Positions 16,158-24,093 of a stretch of 35,352 bases of DNA are shown piece after piece. This stretch comes from Carboxydocella sporoproducens DSM 16521 (GTDB lineage Bacteria > Bacillota > GCA-003054495 > Carboxydocellales > Carboxydocellaceae). Made by a program: the position numbers and the translations under genes. A model generated the notes under the pieces. That model was given only the letters and a program-made list of their open reading frames with translations, ran no database searches and was not told where the DNA came from. The stretch spans positions 1 to 35,352 of the forward strand of contig NZ_FUXM01000025.1 of assembly GCF_900167165.1 (NCBI RefSeq), given 5' to 3'. Within the stretch, counting starts at the first letter, position 1. Each line of letters starts with the position of its first letter.

Positions 16158-16934
16158 ATGAAAATAGCAGTTACAGGTAAAGGCGGAGTAGGAAAAACTA
16201 CAATTTCCGGGGTTTTAGCCAGGCTTTTTGCCGATGAAGGTTATCGGGTTTTAGCTGTAGATGCTGACCCGGACGCAAACCTTGCTTCAGCTCTGGGTAT
16301 ACCTGAGTCGCTTTACAAAACAATAACCCCCTTTTCTAAAATGAAAAAGTTAGCGGAAGAACGTACCGGAGCCAATGGGGGCTATGGTTCCTTTTTCATT
16401 TTAAACCCCAAAGTGGATGATTTGCCTGAGAAATATTGTCTGGAACATCAGGGTGTTAAATTACTGGTTATGGGCACTGTTGAACAGGGTGGCAGCGGTT
16501 GTGTTTGTCCGGAGCATACTTTACTTAAGCGATTAATGAAACATCTCCTGATTGAAAGAGACGAAGTGGTAATTATGGATATGGAAGCCGGAATTGAGCA
16601 TCTTGGTCGGGGTACGGCTGAGTCGGTAGATGCTTTGTTAGTTGTAGTAGAACCAGGTCGGAGAAGTATTCAGACCGCTAACCAGATCAGGAAATTGGTT
16701 GAAGATCTTGGGATCAAAAAGGTCTTTGCTATAGGTAGTAAAATAGCTGATGAGGCGGATATTCGCTTTATTAAAGACAGTTTGGCTGATTTTGAGCTGC
16801 TGGGTTTTGTTTCTTTAAGTGAAGATATCAAACAGGCTGATTTGGAAGGAGTTTCTCCTTATGATATCGGTGGCACGATAGTTGAGGAAATCAGGTCAAT
16901 CAAGGACCAGTTGCTGGCAAGATTGAACAGTTGA
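16158..16934 (+). CDS. cooC: CODH nickel-insertion ATPase CooC, copy 2
   Basis: This 258-residue MinD-type ATPase is the second nickel-insertion factor. Walker A is GKGGVGKTT (residues 7-15), followed by VDADPDANLA, the CXC metal pair Cys115/Cys117 in GGSGCVCPE, and MDMEAGIEHLGRGT. It has the same layout as copy 1. ATG with a GAGGAAGG ribosome-binding site. It is the last gene of the CO island; G+C content rises sharply after it. Whether each CooC is specific for its neighbouring CooS cannot be told from the sequence. Confidence 0.92.
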   Translation: MKIAVTGKGGVGKTTISGVLARLFADEGYRVLAVDADPDANLASALGIPESLYKTITPFSKMKKLAEERTGANGGYGSFFILNPKVDDLPEKYCLEHQGVKLLVMGTVEQGGSGCVCPEHTLLKRLMKHLLIERDEVVIMDMEAGIEHLGRGTAESVDALLVVVEPGRRSIQTANQIRKLVEDLGIKKVFAIGSKIADEADIRFIKDSLADFELLGFVSLSEDIKQADLEGVSPYDIGGTIVEEIRSIKDQLLARLNS

Positions 16935-16971
16935 AGTCGGCCGTAATACCAGGTGAAAAAATATGACCATT

Positions 16972-17025
16972 ATGTCGAAACTTGCTGGAATTTTTGGCAA
17001 GGAATTGCTGTAATCGTGCCGAATA
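16972..17025 (+). repeat. Direct repeat of the SLH/lipase leader (copy 2)
   Basis: This 54-bp block is 44/54 identical to 1675-1728 and in the same orientation. It holds two TGTCGAA/TGCCGAA boxes (16973-16979 and 17017-17023) that resemble Spo0A boxes (TGNCGAA). The two copies bracket the CO island. Confidence 0.75.
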
Positions 17026-17030
17026 AACTT

Positions 17031-17062
17031 CCCTGTGAGAAAAAGAGAAAAATATCACAGGG
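17031..17062 (+). other. Inverted repeat next to the SLH/lipase ribosome-binding site
   Basis: CCCTGTGA (17031-17038) and TCACAGGG (17055-17062) form a perfect 8-bp stem with an A-rich 16-nt loop. The 3' arm runs into the GGGGAGG that could serve as ribosome-binding site, so it may modulate translation. Confidence 0.5.
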
Positions 17063-17074
17063 GAGGCGGGAGGG

Positions 17075-19876
17075 TTGACCGGAAGACTGAAGCAACTGCT
17101 GGCAGGCTGGCTGGGGCTATTGCTGACCCTGAACAGTCTGCCTTTGCTTTGGGCGGCAGAAATGCCGCGAGATATCAAGGGCCACTGGTCAGAAGCCGTT
17201 CTGCTGCGGCAGTGGGAGCGGGGGATACTCACCGGCGAACGGCAAAAGGAAGGCTTTTATCTCCGGCCCAACCGGCCGGTCAGCCGGGCGGAGCTGGTGG
17301 TGGTGCTGCTGCGTAACGGCTATGTGCTGGCGCAGCCATTAGCAAAAGAGCCGGTGTTGCCCGGGGACAGCCGGGGCCACTGGGCAGCCCCTTATCTGGC
17401 ACAGGCGCAGGTTCAGGGGCTGTTAAAAGGCTATCCCGACGGCAGCTTCAAGCCTGACAGACAGGTAACCAGAGCCGAACTGGCCGTCTTGTTGGCCCGG
17501 CTGCCGGGCCTGCCTGCAAAGGAGAGCGGTGACGGTAAGAAGCTGCCACAGGATGTCCGGGGGCACTGGGCAGAGGAGGAAATCAAGCGCCTGGTGACAG
17601 CAGGCATAATCCAGGGCTATCCGGACGGCAGTTTTCAGCCGGAGCGGGCGGCCAGCCGGGCCGAAGTGGCGGTGTTGCTGGATCGCCTTTGGCCGGCCCA
17701 TACACCTCCTGATCAGGATGGCGATGGCCTTAATGACGGGCTGGAGGCCCGGCTGAACACCAATGCTCAGCTTGTGGACAGTGATTTTGATGGGGTAAGG
17801 GATGGAGAAGAGGGGCAACTGGGGATAGATCCGCTGCGACCAGATAGTGATGACGATGGCCTCAGTGACCAGGAGGAAATTCTGCTGCAGACTGATCCGC
17901 GGCGACGGGATAGTAATGGCAATGGACGCAGTGATGGGGAGGAACTCTACCCGCAGACTTATTACAGGGCGGACAAGCCTCTGCAACCGGCTATTTCAGC
18001 CTTGCTGCCGGCGCCCGCGATTTACGCGCTGGCGGTCAGGGAGAAAGGGACCAAGGAGAGTTTGGCCCTGCAAAACAATCCTGCTCTGTTAGGATCGGCC
18101 CTGGAGGTTATTGCTGCCCCCAGGCGACAGGGAAGCATCACCTTGCAGGCAGATCTGGCGCTGGCAGCAGCTGGAGGGGCGGCCAATTTGCTGGTAGCTC
18201 ATTACCGGCCAGAACGGGGGCAGATGGAGTATTTTTCACCCCGGATACTGGAAGATGGGCGAATCCGGGTAGAAGCTGTGGAGCTGGCAGGCACCTGGTA
18301 TCTGGTAGATAGGCGGCGTCTGGGACAGGCGGTTTCCCGGGAGGAACTGAAAGAGAGGGATGTGCTGTTACTGGTGGATGCTTCCGGCTCCATGGGTACA
18401 GTGGATAAAGAAGGCTACCGGCTGGAACTGGCTGCTGACCTGGTGCAGAGATTGGGGGCTGCTGATCGAGTGGCAATAATGGCCTTTACCGAAAAAACTG
18501 AATTATTAGTACCACTGACAGTGGATAAGGCCAGGATCCGGGCTGCCCTGACCGGGATCGGCAGTGATGGGGATACTGATCTGCAGGGGGCAGTGGCAGC
18601 GGGGATAGATTACATGCTCAGGGAAGGCCGCCCGCAAGCGGAAAAATCCATTGTACTTTTTACAGAGGGACACAATACCCGACCGGAGGTATTATGGGAA
18701 CTGGGTGAGAAGGCAGGTAGCAGTGGGATCAGGATTCACACCCTGGGCCTGGGCGTTGGGGTGCATGGAGTGCTGCGGGACCTGGCAGAAGCCAGTGGTG
18801 GTCAGTATCAGGATGACTGGCATGGGGAGGAACTGCTGGCTTTGTATCCCGCCGCTCCGGCAGAGGACAGGGATGGAGATGGTTTGCCTGATGGGGAAGA
18901 AAGGCAGGGCCTGTTGACCCAATACGGCCAGGTTATTTTTACCGATCCGGAGCGAGCAGATACGGATGGGGATGGCTTAACTGATGGAGAGGAAATGGGT
19001 ATCAGCCAGGCCAAACCTTTCGGGTTGACAGTACAGATGGCAGTTCCAGGGTATAATATTCAGTCCAATCCTTTATTCCCGGATACAGATGGAGATGGCT
19101 TGCCGGACAAGGAGGATCCCAGGCCCCAGGTACCGGACTGGCCGATTCTGGTATTATTGCATGGTTTATTTTCTGACCGCACTATCTGGGGAATGTATAA
19201 AGACAGGGAGCATATCGCTCCTGACAGTTTCCTGGGTTACTGGCGGGAAATGGGCTATAATCTGGAGCAGGTACTTGCCTATCAGTATCCTTCAACAGAA
19301 CATGTCAGCAGGGTGGCGGCCAGTCTGGCCGCAGCCTTACCAGTTGAAGAAAAAAAGCGACATCCCTATGGCAAAAGCTATTGTTATCTGCTATTAGGCC
19401 ATAGTAAAGGAGGGCTGGTGGCCCGTTATGTAGTGGAGCACAGTCTGTTCCGGGGGCGACCGGTGCTGGGGCTTTTCACACTGGGAACCCCGCACTGGGG
19501 CTGGTCACTGCTGAGCGGTTTTTACAATGACCTGGCCCCGGATAGTGAATTGTTTGTTGTCCAGGAAAGAGAGCCCCTGAAGCGCATTTGTCAGCCATTG
19601 ACGGGCAAGCCGCTGGGAGTACCATATATTCCGCTGGCAACTGAGTACAATTCCTGGACGGAAAAACTGGTAATAGCTGACGAGGAGGTAGCAGCTTTGA
19701 AAAAAGCCGGAGACTGGGTGGTGGGCAATACCAATGCTCTGGCGCAGGGTATTCCGGCCCGCAAGCGTTACCTCCTGCGCACTCCGGAGAAATATTATCA
19801 CTGGGAAAGTCACCACAATTCTCTGGTCTGGGCCACTGTCTGGCAGGAAACAGAAAAAATTCTGGGCAGCAATTAG
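17075..19876 (+). CDS. S-layer-anchored VWA/calcium-repeat/lipase-like surface protein
   Basis: This 933-residue secreted protein starts at TTG after a purine-rich ribosome-binding site. Residues 1-28 form a signal peptide (hydrophobic LLAGWLGLLLTLNSLPLLWA). Three SLH domains follow (about 29-210, each with GHW...G and YPDGSFKP-RAE), which bind cell-wall polysaccharide. Next come calcium-binding thrombospondin type 3-like repeats (DQDGDGLNDG, DSDFDGVRDG, DSDDDGLSD), a von Willebrand A domain with MIDAS D435-A-S-G-S439, and more DxDGDGLxDG repeats (from about 595). The C-terminal alpha/beta-hydrolase (about 680-933) starts ILVLLHGLFSD and has nucleophile Ser777 in GHSKGG. It is probably a surface esterase/lipase; the substrate is unknown. 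A remnant of a second copy lies at 1675-1956. Leader boxes hint at Spo0A control. Confidence 0.88.
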   Translation: MTGRLKQLLAGWLGLLLTLNSLPLLWAAEMPRDIKGHWSEAVLLRQWERGILTGERQKEGFYLRPNRPVSRAELVVVLLRNGYVLAQPLAKEPVLPGDSRGHWAAPYLAQAQVQGLLKGYPDGSFKPDRQVTRAELAVLLARLPGLPAKESGDGKKLPQDVRGHWAEEEIKRLVTAGIIQGYPDGSFQPERAASRAEVAVLLDRLWPAHTPPDQDGDGLNDGLEARLNTNAQLVDSDFDGVRDGEEGQLGIDPLRPDSDDDGLSDQEEILLQTDPRRRDSNGNGRSDGEELYPQTYYRADKPLQPAISALLPAPAIYALAVREKGTKESLALQNNPALLGSALEVIAAPRRQGSITLQADLALAAAGGAANLLVAHYRPERGQMEYFSPRILEDGRIRVEAVELAGTWYLVDRRRLGQAVSREELKERDVLLLVDASGSMGTVDKEGYRLELAADLVQRLGAADRVAIMAFTEKTELLVPLTVDKARIRAALTGIGSDGDTDLQGAVAAGIDYMLREGRPQAEKSIVLFTEGHNTRPEVLWELGEKAGSSGIRIHTLGLGVGVHGVLRDLAEASGGQYQDDWHGEELLALYPAAPAEDRDGDGLPDGEERQGLLTQYGQVIFTDPERADTDGDGLTDGEEMGISQAKPFGLTVQMAVPGYNIQSNPLFPDTDGDGLPDKEDPRPQVPDWPILVLLHGLFSDRTIWGMYKDREHIAPDSFLGYWREMGYNLEQVLAYQYPSTEHVSRVAASLAAALPVEEKKRHPYGKSYCYLLLGHSKGGLVARYVVEHSLFRGRPVLGLFTLGTPHWGWSLLSGFYNDLAPDSELFVVQEREPLKRICQPLTGKPLGVPYIPLATEYNSWTEKLVIADEEVAALKKAGDWVVGNTNALAQGIPARKRYLLRTPEKYYHWESHHNSLVWATVWQETEKILGSN

Positions 19877-19907
19877 CTTCATGCCTGTGCATGAGGCTTC
19901 TTTTTTT
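19875..19907 (+). terminator. Rho-independent terminator overlapping the SLH/lipase stop
   Basis: AGCTTCATGC (19875-19884) pairs with GCATGAGGCT (19889-19898), 10 bp including one G-T, with a CTGT loop; TCTTTTTTT follows. The stem begins within the TAG stop codon. Confidence 0.8.
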
Positions 19908-19937
19908 GCTCATACTAATGCCAGGAGGTGAAAGGCT

Positions 19938-20372
19938 GTGGAAAATCGCTATCGCATTGCCTTTTTTACACTGCTGGCGGTTGTAATCATCGGGCTCTTA
20001 TTGACTATTAATTTTGCCTATGGGGACAGGCCCCGCTTTTGTTCCAATTGTCATCTGATGCAGGGGGAATATCGCACCTGGGCAAGTTCGGTCCATCAAG
20101 GAGTAGGGTGTAATGACTGTCATGCTCCCCATGAGTGGCCCCGGAAATGGTGGTTTAAAAGCAAGGCTGGCCTGGGGCATATTTATCGCAATACTACGGG
20201 ACAGTTTCCGGCGGTGCTGCGGGCTACTCCTCAGAGCCAGGAAGTGATTCAGGCCAATTGTATTCGCTGTCATAAAGGGACATTGCAGAAAATCAATACG
20301 GAACAGAAATGCTGGAATTGTCACCGGGGAACCCCGCATGGACAAATGCTGGAAAGGGTGAAAGAAGGATGA
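19938..20372 (+). CDS. nrfH: Cytochrome c nitrite reductase membrane subunit NrfH
   Basis: This 144-residue NapC/NirT-family quinol dehydrogenase has one N-terminal membrane anchor (about 8-28) and four heme c sites: CSNCH (35-39), CNDCH (58-62), CIRCH and CWNCH. It takes electrons from the menaquinol pool and passes them to NrfA outside the membrane. GTG start with AGGAGGTGA upstream. Its last codons overlap the nrfA start as ATGA. The terminator of the preceding gene ends only about 30 nt upstream, leaving little room for a promoter. Confidence 0.93.
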   Translation: MENRYRIAFFTLLAVVIIGLLLTINFAYGDRPRFCSNCHLMQGEYRTWASSVHQGVGCNDCHAPHEWPRKWWFKSKAGLGHIYRNTTGQFPAVLRATPQSQEVIQANCIRCHKGTLQKINTEQKCWNCHRGTPHGQMLERVKEG

Positions 20373-21622
20373 ATTTTTCAATGCGCACTAAAGGAATAAT
20401 CTTGCTGGTTTTAGCTGGCCTGGTCCTCTGGGCTGCCGGTTGTGCCGGGCCGGAGGGGCCAAAGGGACCGGAAATCAAGAAAGGTGCCATCAAGGAAGAA
20501 ACCTATGATCCCTCCGAATGGGGCAAGGTCTATCCCCTGGAATATGAGACCTATCAAAAAAATAAACTGGCGGAGCGCACCAAATATGGCGGATCAGTTA
20601 AATACTCAAAATTTACTACAGAGCCGGAAATCAAGGAATTGTTCAAAGGCTATGGTTTCAGTATCGACTATAACGAGGAACGGGGACACGTATATTCACT
20701 GGAAGATATTCGTGCCACCAAACGGAAAAAACCCAGTGCCTCTTGCTGGACCTGCAAATCGGCGCAAGTACCCAAGTTAATCCGCGACATGGGGGATAAG
20801 TTTTTTACCAGTGATTTTGAGGAAGTAGGGAAGAAGATCAATGTCCCCATCAGCTGTGCTGACTGCCACGACCCGGAAACTATGAACCTGCGCATTACCC
20901 GGCCACCATTTGTGGAGGCTATGAAGGAACGGGGGATTGATGTTACCAAAGCCAACCGCCAGGCCATGCGCAATTATGTCTGTGGCCAGTGCCATGTGGA
21001 GTATTATTTCCGCAAGGATAACAAGAAAGTGGTATTTCCCTGGAAAAACGGGCTGGAACCGGAGCAAATCGAGAAATATTATGACCAGTATGAGGGGGGC
21101 CCTTTCTTCGACTGGGAGCACCCGGATTCCAAAGCCAAATTGCGAAAAGTCCAGCATCCCGAATTCGAAACTCATATGACAGGTATCCACGGTAAAGCGG
21201 GAGTGACCTGCGTGGATTGCCACATGCCCTATTTACGGGATAAGAATAAAGTCAAATATTCTTCTCACTGGTGGACCAGTCCCCTGAAAGATGTGGAGCG
21301 CTCCTGTGCCGTTTGCCACCGGGCTCAGAAACCGGAATGGTTCAAGGAAATGATTTACCGGATTCAGGACCGGACCTGGGCGTTGCAACAGCGGGCAGCT
21401 CAAACCCTGGTGGAGGCTCACCAGGCTGTAGCCGCGGCTGAAAAAGCCGGACGCCCGGCAGCTGACCTGGAAGCCGCCCGGCGCTTGATCGTGCAGGCTC
21501 AGTGGCGCTGGGACTGGGTGGCAGCGGAAAACTCCCGCGGTTTCCACAACCCTGACCAGGCGCTAACAGTCCTGGGACAGGCTATTGACCTGGCCAATCA
21601 GGCTATCAAAAAAGTTAAGTAA
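20369..21622 (+). CDS. nrfA: Ammonia-forming pentaheme cytochrome c nitrite reductase NrfA
   Basis: This 417-residue catalytic subunit reduces nitrite to ammonium with six electrons. The catalytic heme motif is CWTCK with Lys130 as axial ligand; the four bis-His hemes are CADCH, CGQCH, CVDCH and CAVCH. The N-terminus is a lipoprotein signal with lipobox AAGC (Cys25), so the enzyme should be lipid-anchored on the outer face of this monoderm cell, next to NrfH. ATG 20369 overlaps the nrfH stop; an upstream in-frame start (20309) would lie in nrfH and bury the signal peptide. A terminator follows. Confidence 0.95.
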   Translation: MNFSMRTKGIILLVLAGLVLWAAGCAGPEGPKGPEIKKGAIKEETYDPSEWGKVYPLEYETYQKNKLAERTKYGGSVKYSKFTTEPEIKELFKGYGFSIDYNEERGHVYSLEDIRATKRKKPSASCWTCKSAQVPKLIRDMGDKFFTSDFEEVGKKINVPISCADCHDPETMNLRITRPPFVEAMKERGIDVTKANRQAMRNYVCGQCHVEYYFRKDNKKVVFPWKNGLEPEQIEKYYDQYEGGPFFDWEHPDSKAKLRKVQHPEFETHMTGIHGKAGVTCVDCHMPYLRDKNKVKYSSHWWTSPLKDVERSCAVCHRAQKPEWFKEMIYRIQDRTWALQQRAAQTLVEAHQAVAAAEKAGRPAADLEAARRLIVQAQWRWDWVAAENSRGFHNPDQALTVLGQAIDLANQAIKKVK

Positions 21623-21629
21623 AAGAAGT

Positions 21630-21671
21630 AGCCCTGACCTGTACAAACATCGGTCAGGGCTTTATAATTTT
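21630..21671 (+). terminator. Terminator of nrfHA
   Basis: AGCCCTGACC (21630-21639) pairs perfectly with GGTCAGGGCT (21652-21661), loop of 12 nt, followed by TTATAATTTT. Confidence 0.85.
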
Positions 21672-21698
21672 GATAGCAAGCAAGAGAGAGGTGAAGGG

Positions 21699-22025
21699 AT
21701 GTTTAAAGCAGCAATGCTGTTTATTCTGGCCGGTCTGGCGGAAATCGGGGGCGGCTATCTGGTCTGGCTGGCCTTGCGGGAGCAAAAGGGCTGGTTCTAT
21801 GGAATCGCCGGGGCGACTATCCTCATTCTCTACGGTATTCTCCCCACCCTGCAGGAGTTTCCTTCCTTCGGGCGGGTTTACGCCGCTTACGGTGGTGTAT
21901 TTATCGCCCTTTCGCTGCTCTGGGGCTGGGGGATTGATGGCAGACAGCCCGATTTCTGGGATGGGCTGGGTGCGGCCATAGCATTGCTAGGAGCTGGTAT
22001 TATCCTCTATGCACCCCGGGGTTAA
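21699..22025 (+). CDS. UPF0060/YnfA-family small membrane protein
   Basis: This 108-residue protein has four hydrophobic helices and fits the YnfA/UPF0060 family: [18 protein letters not shown] near the start, then [12 protein letters not shown] and WGWGIDG, with DFWDGLGA near residue 86. The family resembles small multidrug resistance transporters, and E. coli YnfA has been linked to efflux, but the substrate here is unknown. The ATG at 21699 has GAGAGGTGAAGGG upstream. It is a single gene between nrfHA and the his operon, with no evident functional link to either. Confidence 0.88.
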   Translation: MFKAAMLFILAGLAEIGGGYLVWLALREQKGWFYGIAGATILILYGILPTLQEFPSFGRVYAAYGGVFIALSLLWGWGIDGRQPDFWDGLGAAIALLGAGIILYAPRG

Positions 22026-22035
22026 TCCCCCTTGT

Positions 22036-22051
22036 CTTTAACTAATTAAAA
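22036..22051 (+). promoter_or_regulatory. Putative operator of the TrpR-family regulator, yerC-hisZ promoter
   Basis: CTTTAACTAATTAAAA contains the inverted repeat TTTAA-CTAA-TTAAA, and 14 of 16 bases match the perfect palindrome before hisG (25856-25871). It lies 10 bp upstream of the -35 box. It shares the TTAACTA core of the E. coli TrpR operator, as expected for a TrpR-fold regulator. Confidence 0.55.
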
Positions 22052-22061
22052 CACTAATATA

Positions 22062-22090
22062 TTGCAGAAGCGATGAGAATGGCGTATAAT
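22062..22090 (+). promoter_or_regulatory. Sigma-A promoter of yerC-hisZ-agr transcription unit
   Basis: TTGCAG (22062-22067) and TATAAT (22085-22090) are spaced by 17 bp, 33 bp ahead of the yerC start. No T-box or leader-peptide attenuator fits in the short leader. Confidence 0.72.
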
Positions 22091-22122
22091 GGCAGGTGAA
22101 CAGGCAGTGAAGGAGGGGGACC

Positions 22123-22428
22123 ATGAACTATCGGTCCAAACTGGAACATCCACTGGTTGACCGGCTGTTTGACGCCATTTTGTTATTGCAAAACCGGGAG
22201 GAGTGCTATCGGTTTTTTGAGGATATCTGTACGGTGGCGGAAATCCAGGCCCTGGCCCAGCGCCTGGAGGTGGCCAGATTGCTGGAAGCCAATGCCACTT
22301 ACGGGGAAATTGCGGAACAGACCGGGGCCAGCAGTGCCACTATCAGCCGGGTCAAACGGGCCCTCTATTACGGTGCTGATGGTTATAAGCTGATTTTGCG
22401 CCGTCTGGCCGAGGAGAAAGGGGAATAG
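22123..22428 (+). CDS. YerC/YecD-family TrpR-related regulator, probable his repressor
   Basis: This 101-residue DNA-binding protein has the TrpR-like fold. The helix-turn-helix is ATYGEIAEQTGASSATISRV (about residues 58-77), preceded by the family helix DICTVAEIQALAQRLEVARL. TrpR-family YerC-type proteins (called HisR in comparative regulon work, as I recall) are predicted repressors of histidine genes in Firmicutes, and the location as first gene of the his locus supports that role. Candidate operators are at 22036-22051 and 25856-25871, which would make it autoregulated. It starts with AAGGAGGGGG and ends 2 nt before hisZ. Confidence 0.85.
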   Translation: MNYRSKLEHPLVDRLFDAILLLQNREECYRFFEDICTVAEIQALAQRLEVARLLEANATYGEIAEQTGASSATISRVKRALYYGADGYKLILRRLAEEKGE

Positions 22429-22430
22429 AG

Positions 22431-23507
22431 ATGGAGAAAGAAAAATTCTGGCGCATACCGGCAGGAGTGCGAGACTGGTTGCCGGGGGAAAGAGCCAGCC
22501 GCAGGCAGCTGGAGGAGGTTATGACCCGGACTTTTGCCCTCTGGGGTTATCGGGAGGTGGCCACTCCCACCCTGGAATACTGGGATAGCATCAGCCTGGG
22601 CCTAAATGATGAGGGCAGGGAAGTCATTAAGTTAATTGACCGCAATGGCGATATTCTGGCCCTGCGGCCGGACTGGACCACTCCAATTGCCCGGCTGACG
22701 GCCAGTCGCCTGGCCCAGTGGCCCTTGCCCCTGCGCCTTTTTTACAGTGGCCAGGTTTTTACCCAGGTAGAACCGCAGGTAGGGCGCTGGCGGGAGTACG
22801 GCCAGGCCGGGGTGGAGTTGATCGGCTTGCCGGGAGGCTGGGCTGATGGGGAAGTAGTGGCCCTGGCTGCTGAAAGCCTGCTGGCCGCCGGCTTAAAGGA
22901 ATTTCAACTGCATCTGGGACACATGGGATTACTGCAGGGTCTGATGGCTGAACAGGGCCTGACTCCTGAACAGGAGAGGGAAGTGAAAGCCGCTGTGTCC
23001 AGAAAAGACCTGGTGCGGGCGGAACAGCTGCTGGGTCGGGGAGCGGAACTGCTGACCCTGCGGGGAGGCCGGGAGATGCTGGTGCGGGCAGAGCAACTGA
23101 CCAGGGGACCGGAAGCGGCTCAGGCTCTGGCCGAGCTGGGGGAAACCATGGACTACCTGGAGGCTTATGGCCTGGCGGAACGGATTGTCCTGGACTTCAG
23201 CCTGCTCAGAGGGCTGGATTATTATACCGGTGTAATTTTTGAAGGCTTTGCCCCCGGCCTGGGCTTCTCCCTTTGCGGAGGCGGCCGTTATGATGGGCTG
23301 CTGGCCCGCTTCGGGCAGCCGTTACCTGCTACTGGCTTTGCCATAGGCTATGAACGGCTGCTCCTGGCTCTGGAACGGCAGGGAGTAAATAGACAGGGGA
23401 TGGATACCGAGGTACGGTTACAGCGGAGGGAAAAGAACTGGACAGAAGTGCTGGCTGAGGCCAGAAGGCGCCGGGCAGCAGGGGAGATAGTGATAGTGGA
23501 GGGATAA
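22431..23507 (+). CDS. hisZ: ATP phosphoribosyltransferase regulatory subunit HisZ
   Basis: This 358-residue paralogue of histidyl-tRNA synthetase has lost aminoacylation and instead complexes with the short form of HisG to give active, histidine-sensitive ATP phosphoribosyltransferase. Seen: IPAGVRDWLPGE at the N-terminus, class II motif 2-like RPDWTTPIARLTASRL, GRWREYGQAGVELIG, LDFSLLRGLDYYTGVIFEGF and GGRYDGLLARFG. It is shorter than a true HisRS and has no anticodon-binding domain. The 223-residue short HisG downstream needs it. Unusually, four signalling genes separate it from hisG; agrB starts 3 nt after its stop. Confidence 0.92.
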   Translation: MEKEKFWRIPAGVRDWLPGERASRRQLEEVMTRTFALWGYREVATPTLEYWDSISLGLNDEGREVIKLIDRNGDILALRPDWTTPIARLTASRLAQWPLPLRLFYSGQVFTQVEPQVGRWREYGQAGVELIGLPGGWADGEVVALAAESLLAAGLKEFQLHLGHMGLLQGLMAEQGLTPEQEREVKAAVSRKDLVRAEQLLGRGAELLTLRGGREMLVRAEQLTRGPEAAQALAELGETMDYLEAYGLAERIVLDFSLLRGLDYYTGVIFEGFAPGLGFSLCGGGRYDGLLARFGQPLPATGFAIGYERLLLALERQGVNRQGMDTEVRLQRREKNWTEVLAEARRRRAAGEIVIVEG

Positions 23508-23510
23508 ACT

Positions 23511-24086
23511 ATGCTCAAGAAAATGGCAGCCTGGTTGGCCACCAGTCAGGGCCTATCGGCAGAGGACGAGGAAGTACTCCTTTACTCCTTGACCATCCTT
23601 ACCACTACCCTCGGTAATATTCTGGGCCTGGCCCTGCTGGCCTGGCTGCTGGACACCGGGTGGGAAACCATGGCAGTAACCCTGCCTGCAGTTACCCTGC
23701 GCATGTGGGCCGGAGGTGGCCATGCCACTGCCCCCTGGCGCTGCGTTATGGTAGGAACTACCGTAATGGCTCTGCTGGCCTGGCTAACCCGGACGGCCTC
23801 CTACTGGTTGGAGCCGGTTGTGCCTGTGCTGGTAATACTGGCTGCCCTAATTACCTGGCGTTATGCTCCGGCGCCGGCCCCCAATAAGCCGCTGAGCAGC
23901 CGGCAACAGGCGGATAAACTGCGTCGACGGGCTTTGATTACCCTGACCTTCTGGGCGATTATCATCTTCTTGTTCTGGTTGCTGGCAGTACCGGCCTGGT
24001 TGACAGCAGGGATGGCTTTAGGTCTGTTCTGGCAGGGGTTAACGGTAGTGCCTCCTGTTTATCACTGGCTGGGCAAATATTTTTAG
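23511..24086 (+). CDS. agrB: AgrB-family peptide-processing membrane protease
   Basis: This 191-residue polytopic membrane protein cuts and cyclises AgrD-type precursors. The catalytic pair is His71 and Cys78 in GGGHATAPWRC, with the same seven-residue spacing as His77/Cys84 of Staphylococcus aureus AgrB, preceded by the typical RMWAGGGH block (R-x-x-x-GG-H in the family). About five or six hydrophobic segments follow. The ATG is 3 nt after the hisZ stop and its ribosome-binding site GTGGAGGG lies inside hisZ, so it should be co-transcribed and coupled with hisZ. The likely substrate is encoded at 24182-24304. The placement within the his operon is unusual. Confidence 0.9.
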   Translation: MLKKMAAWLATSQGLSAEDEEVLLYSLTILTTTLGNILGLALLAWLLDTGWETMAVTLPAVTLRMWAGGGHATAPWRCVMVGTTVMALLAWLTRTASYWLEPVVPVLVILAALITWRYAPAPAPNKPLSSRQQADKLRRRALITLTFWAIIIFLFWLLAVPAWLTAGMALGLFWQGLTVVPPVYHWLGKYF

Positions 24087-24093
24087 ATACCAG

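Noticed and set aside
22026-22122. T-box or histidine leader-peptide attenuator before the his genes
   Set aside because: The leader after the promoter is only about 30 nt, and no T-box sequence, His-codon run or terminator/antiterminator pair is present.
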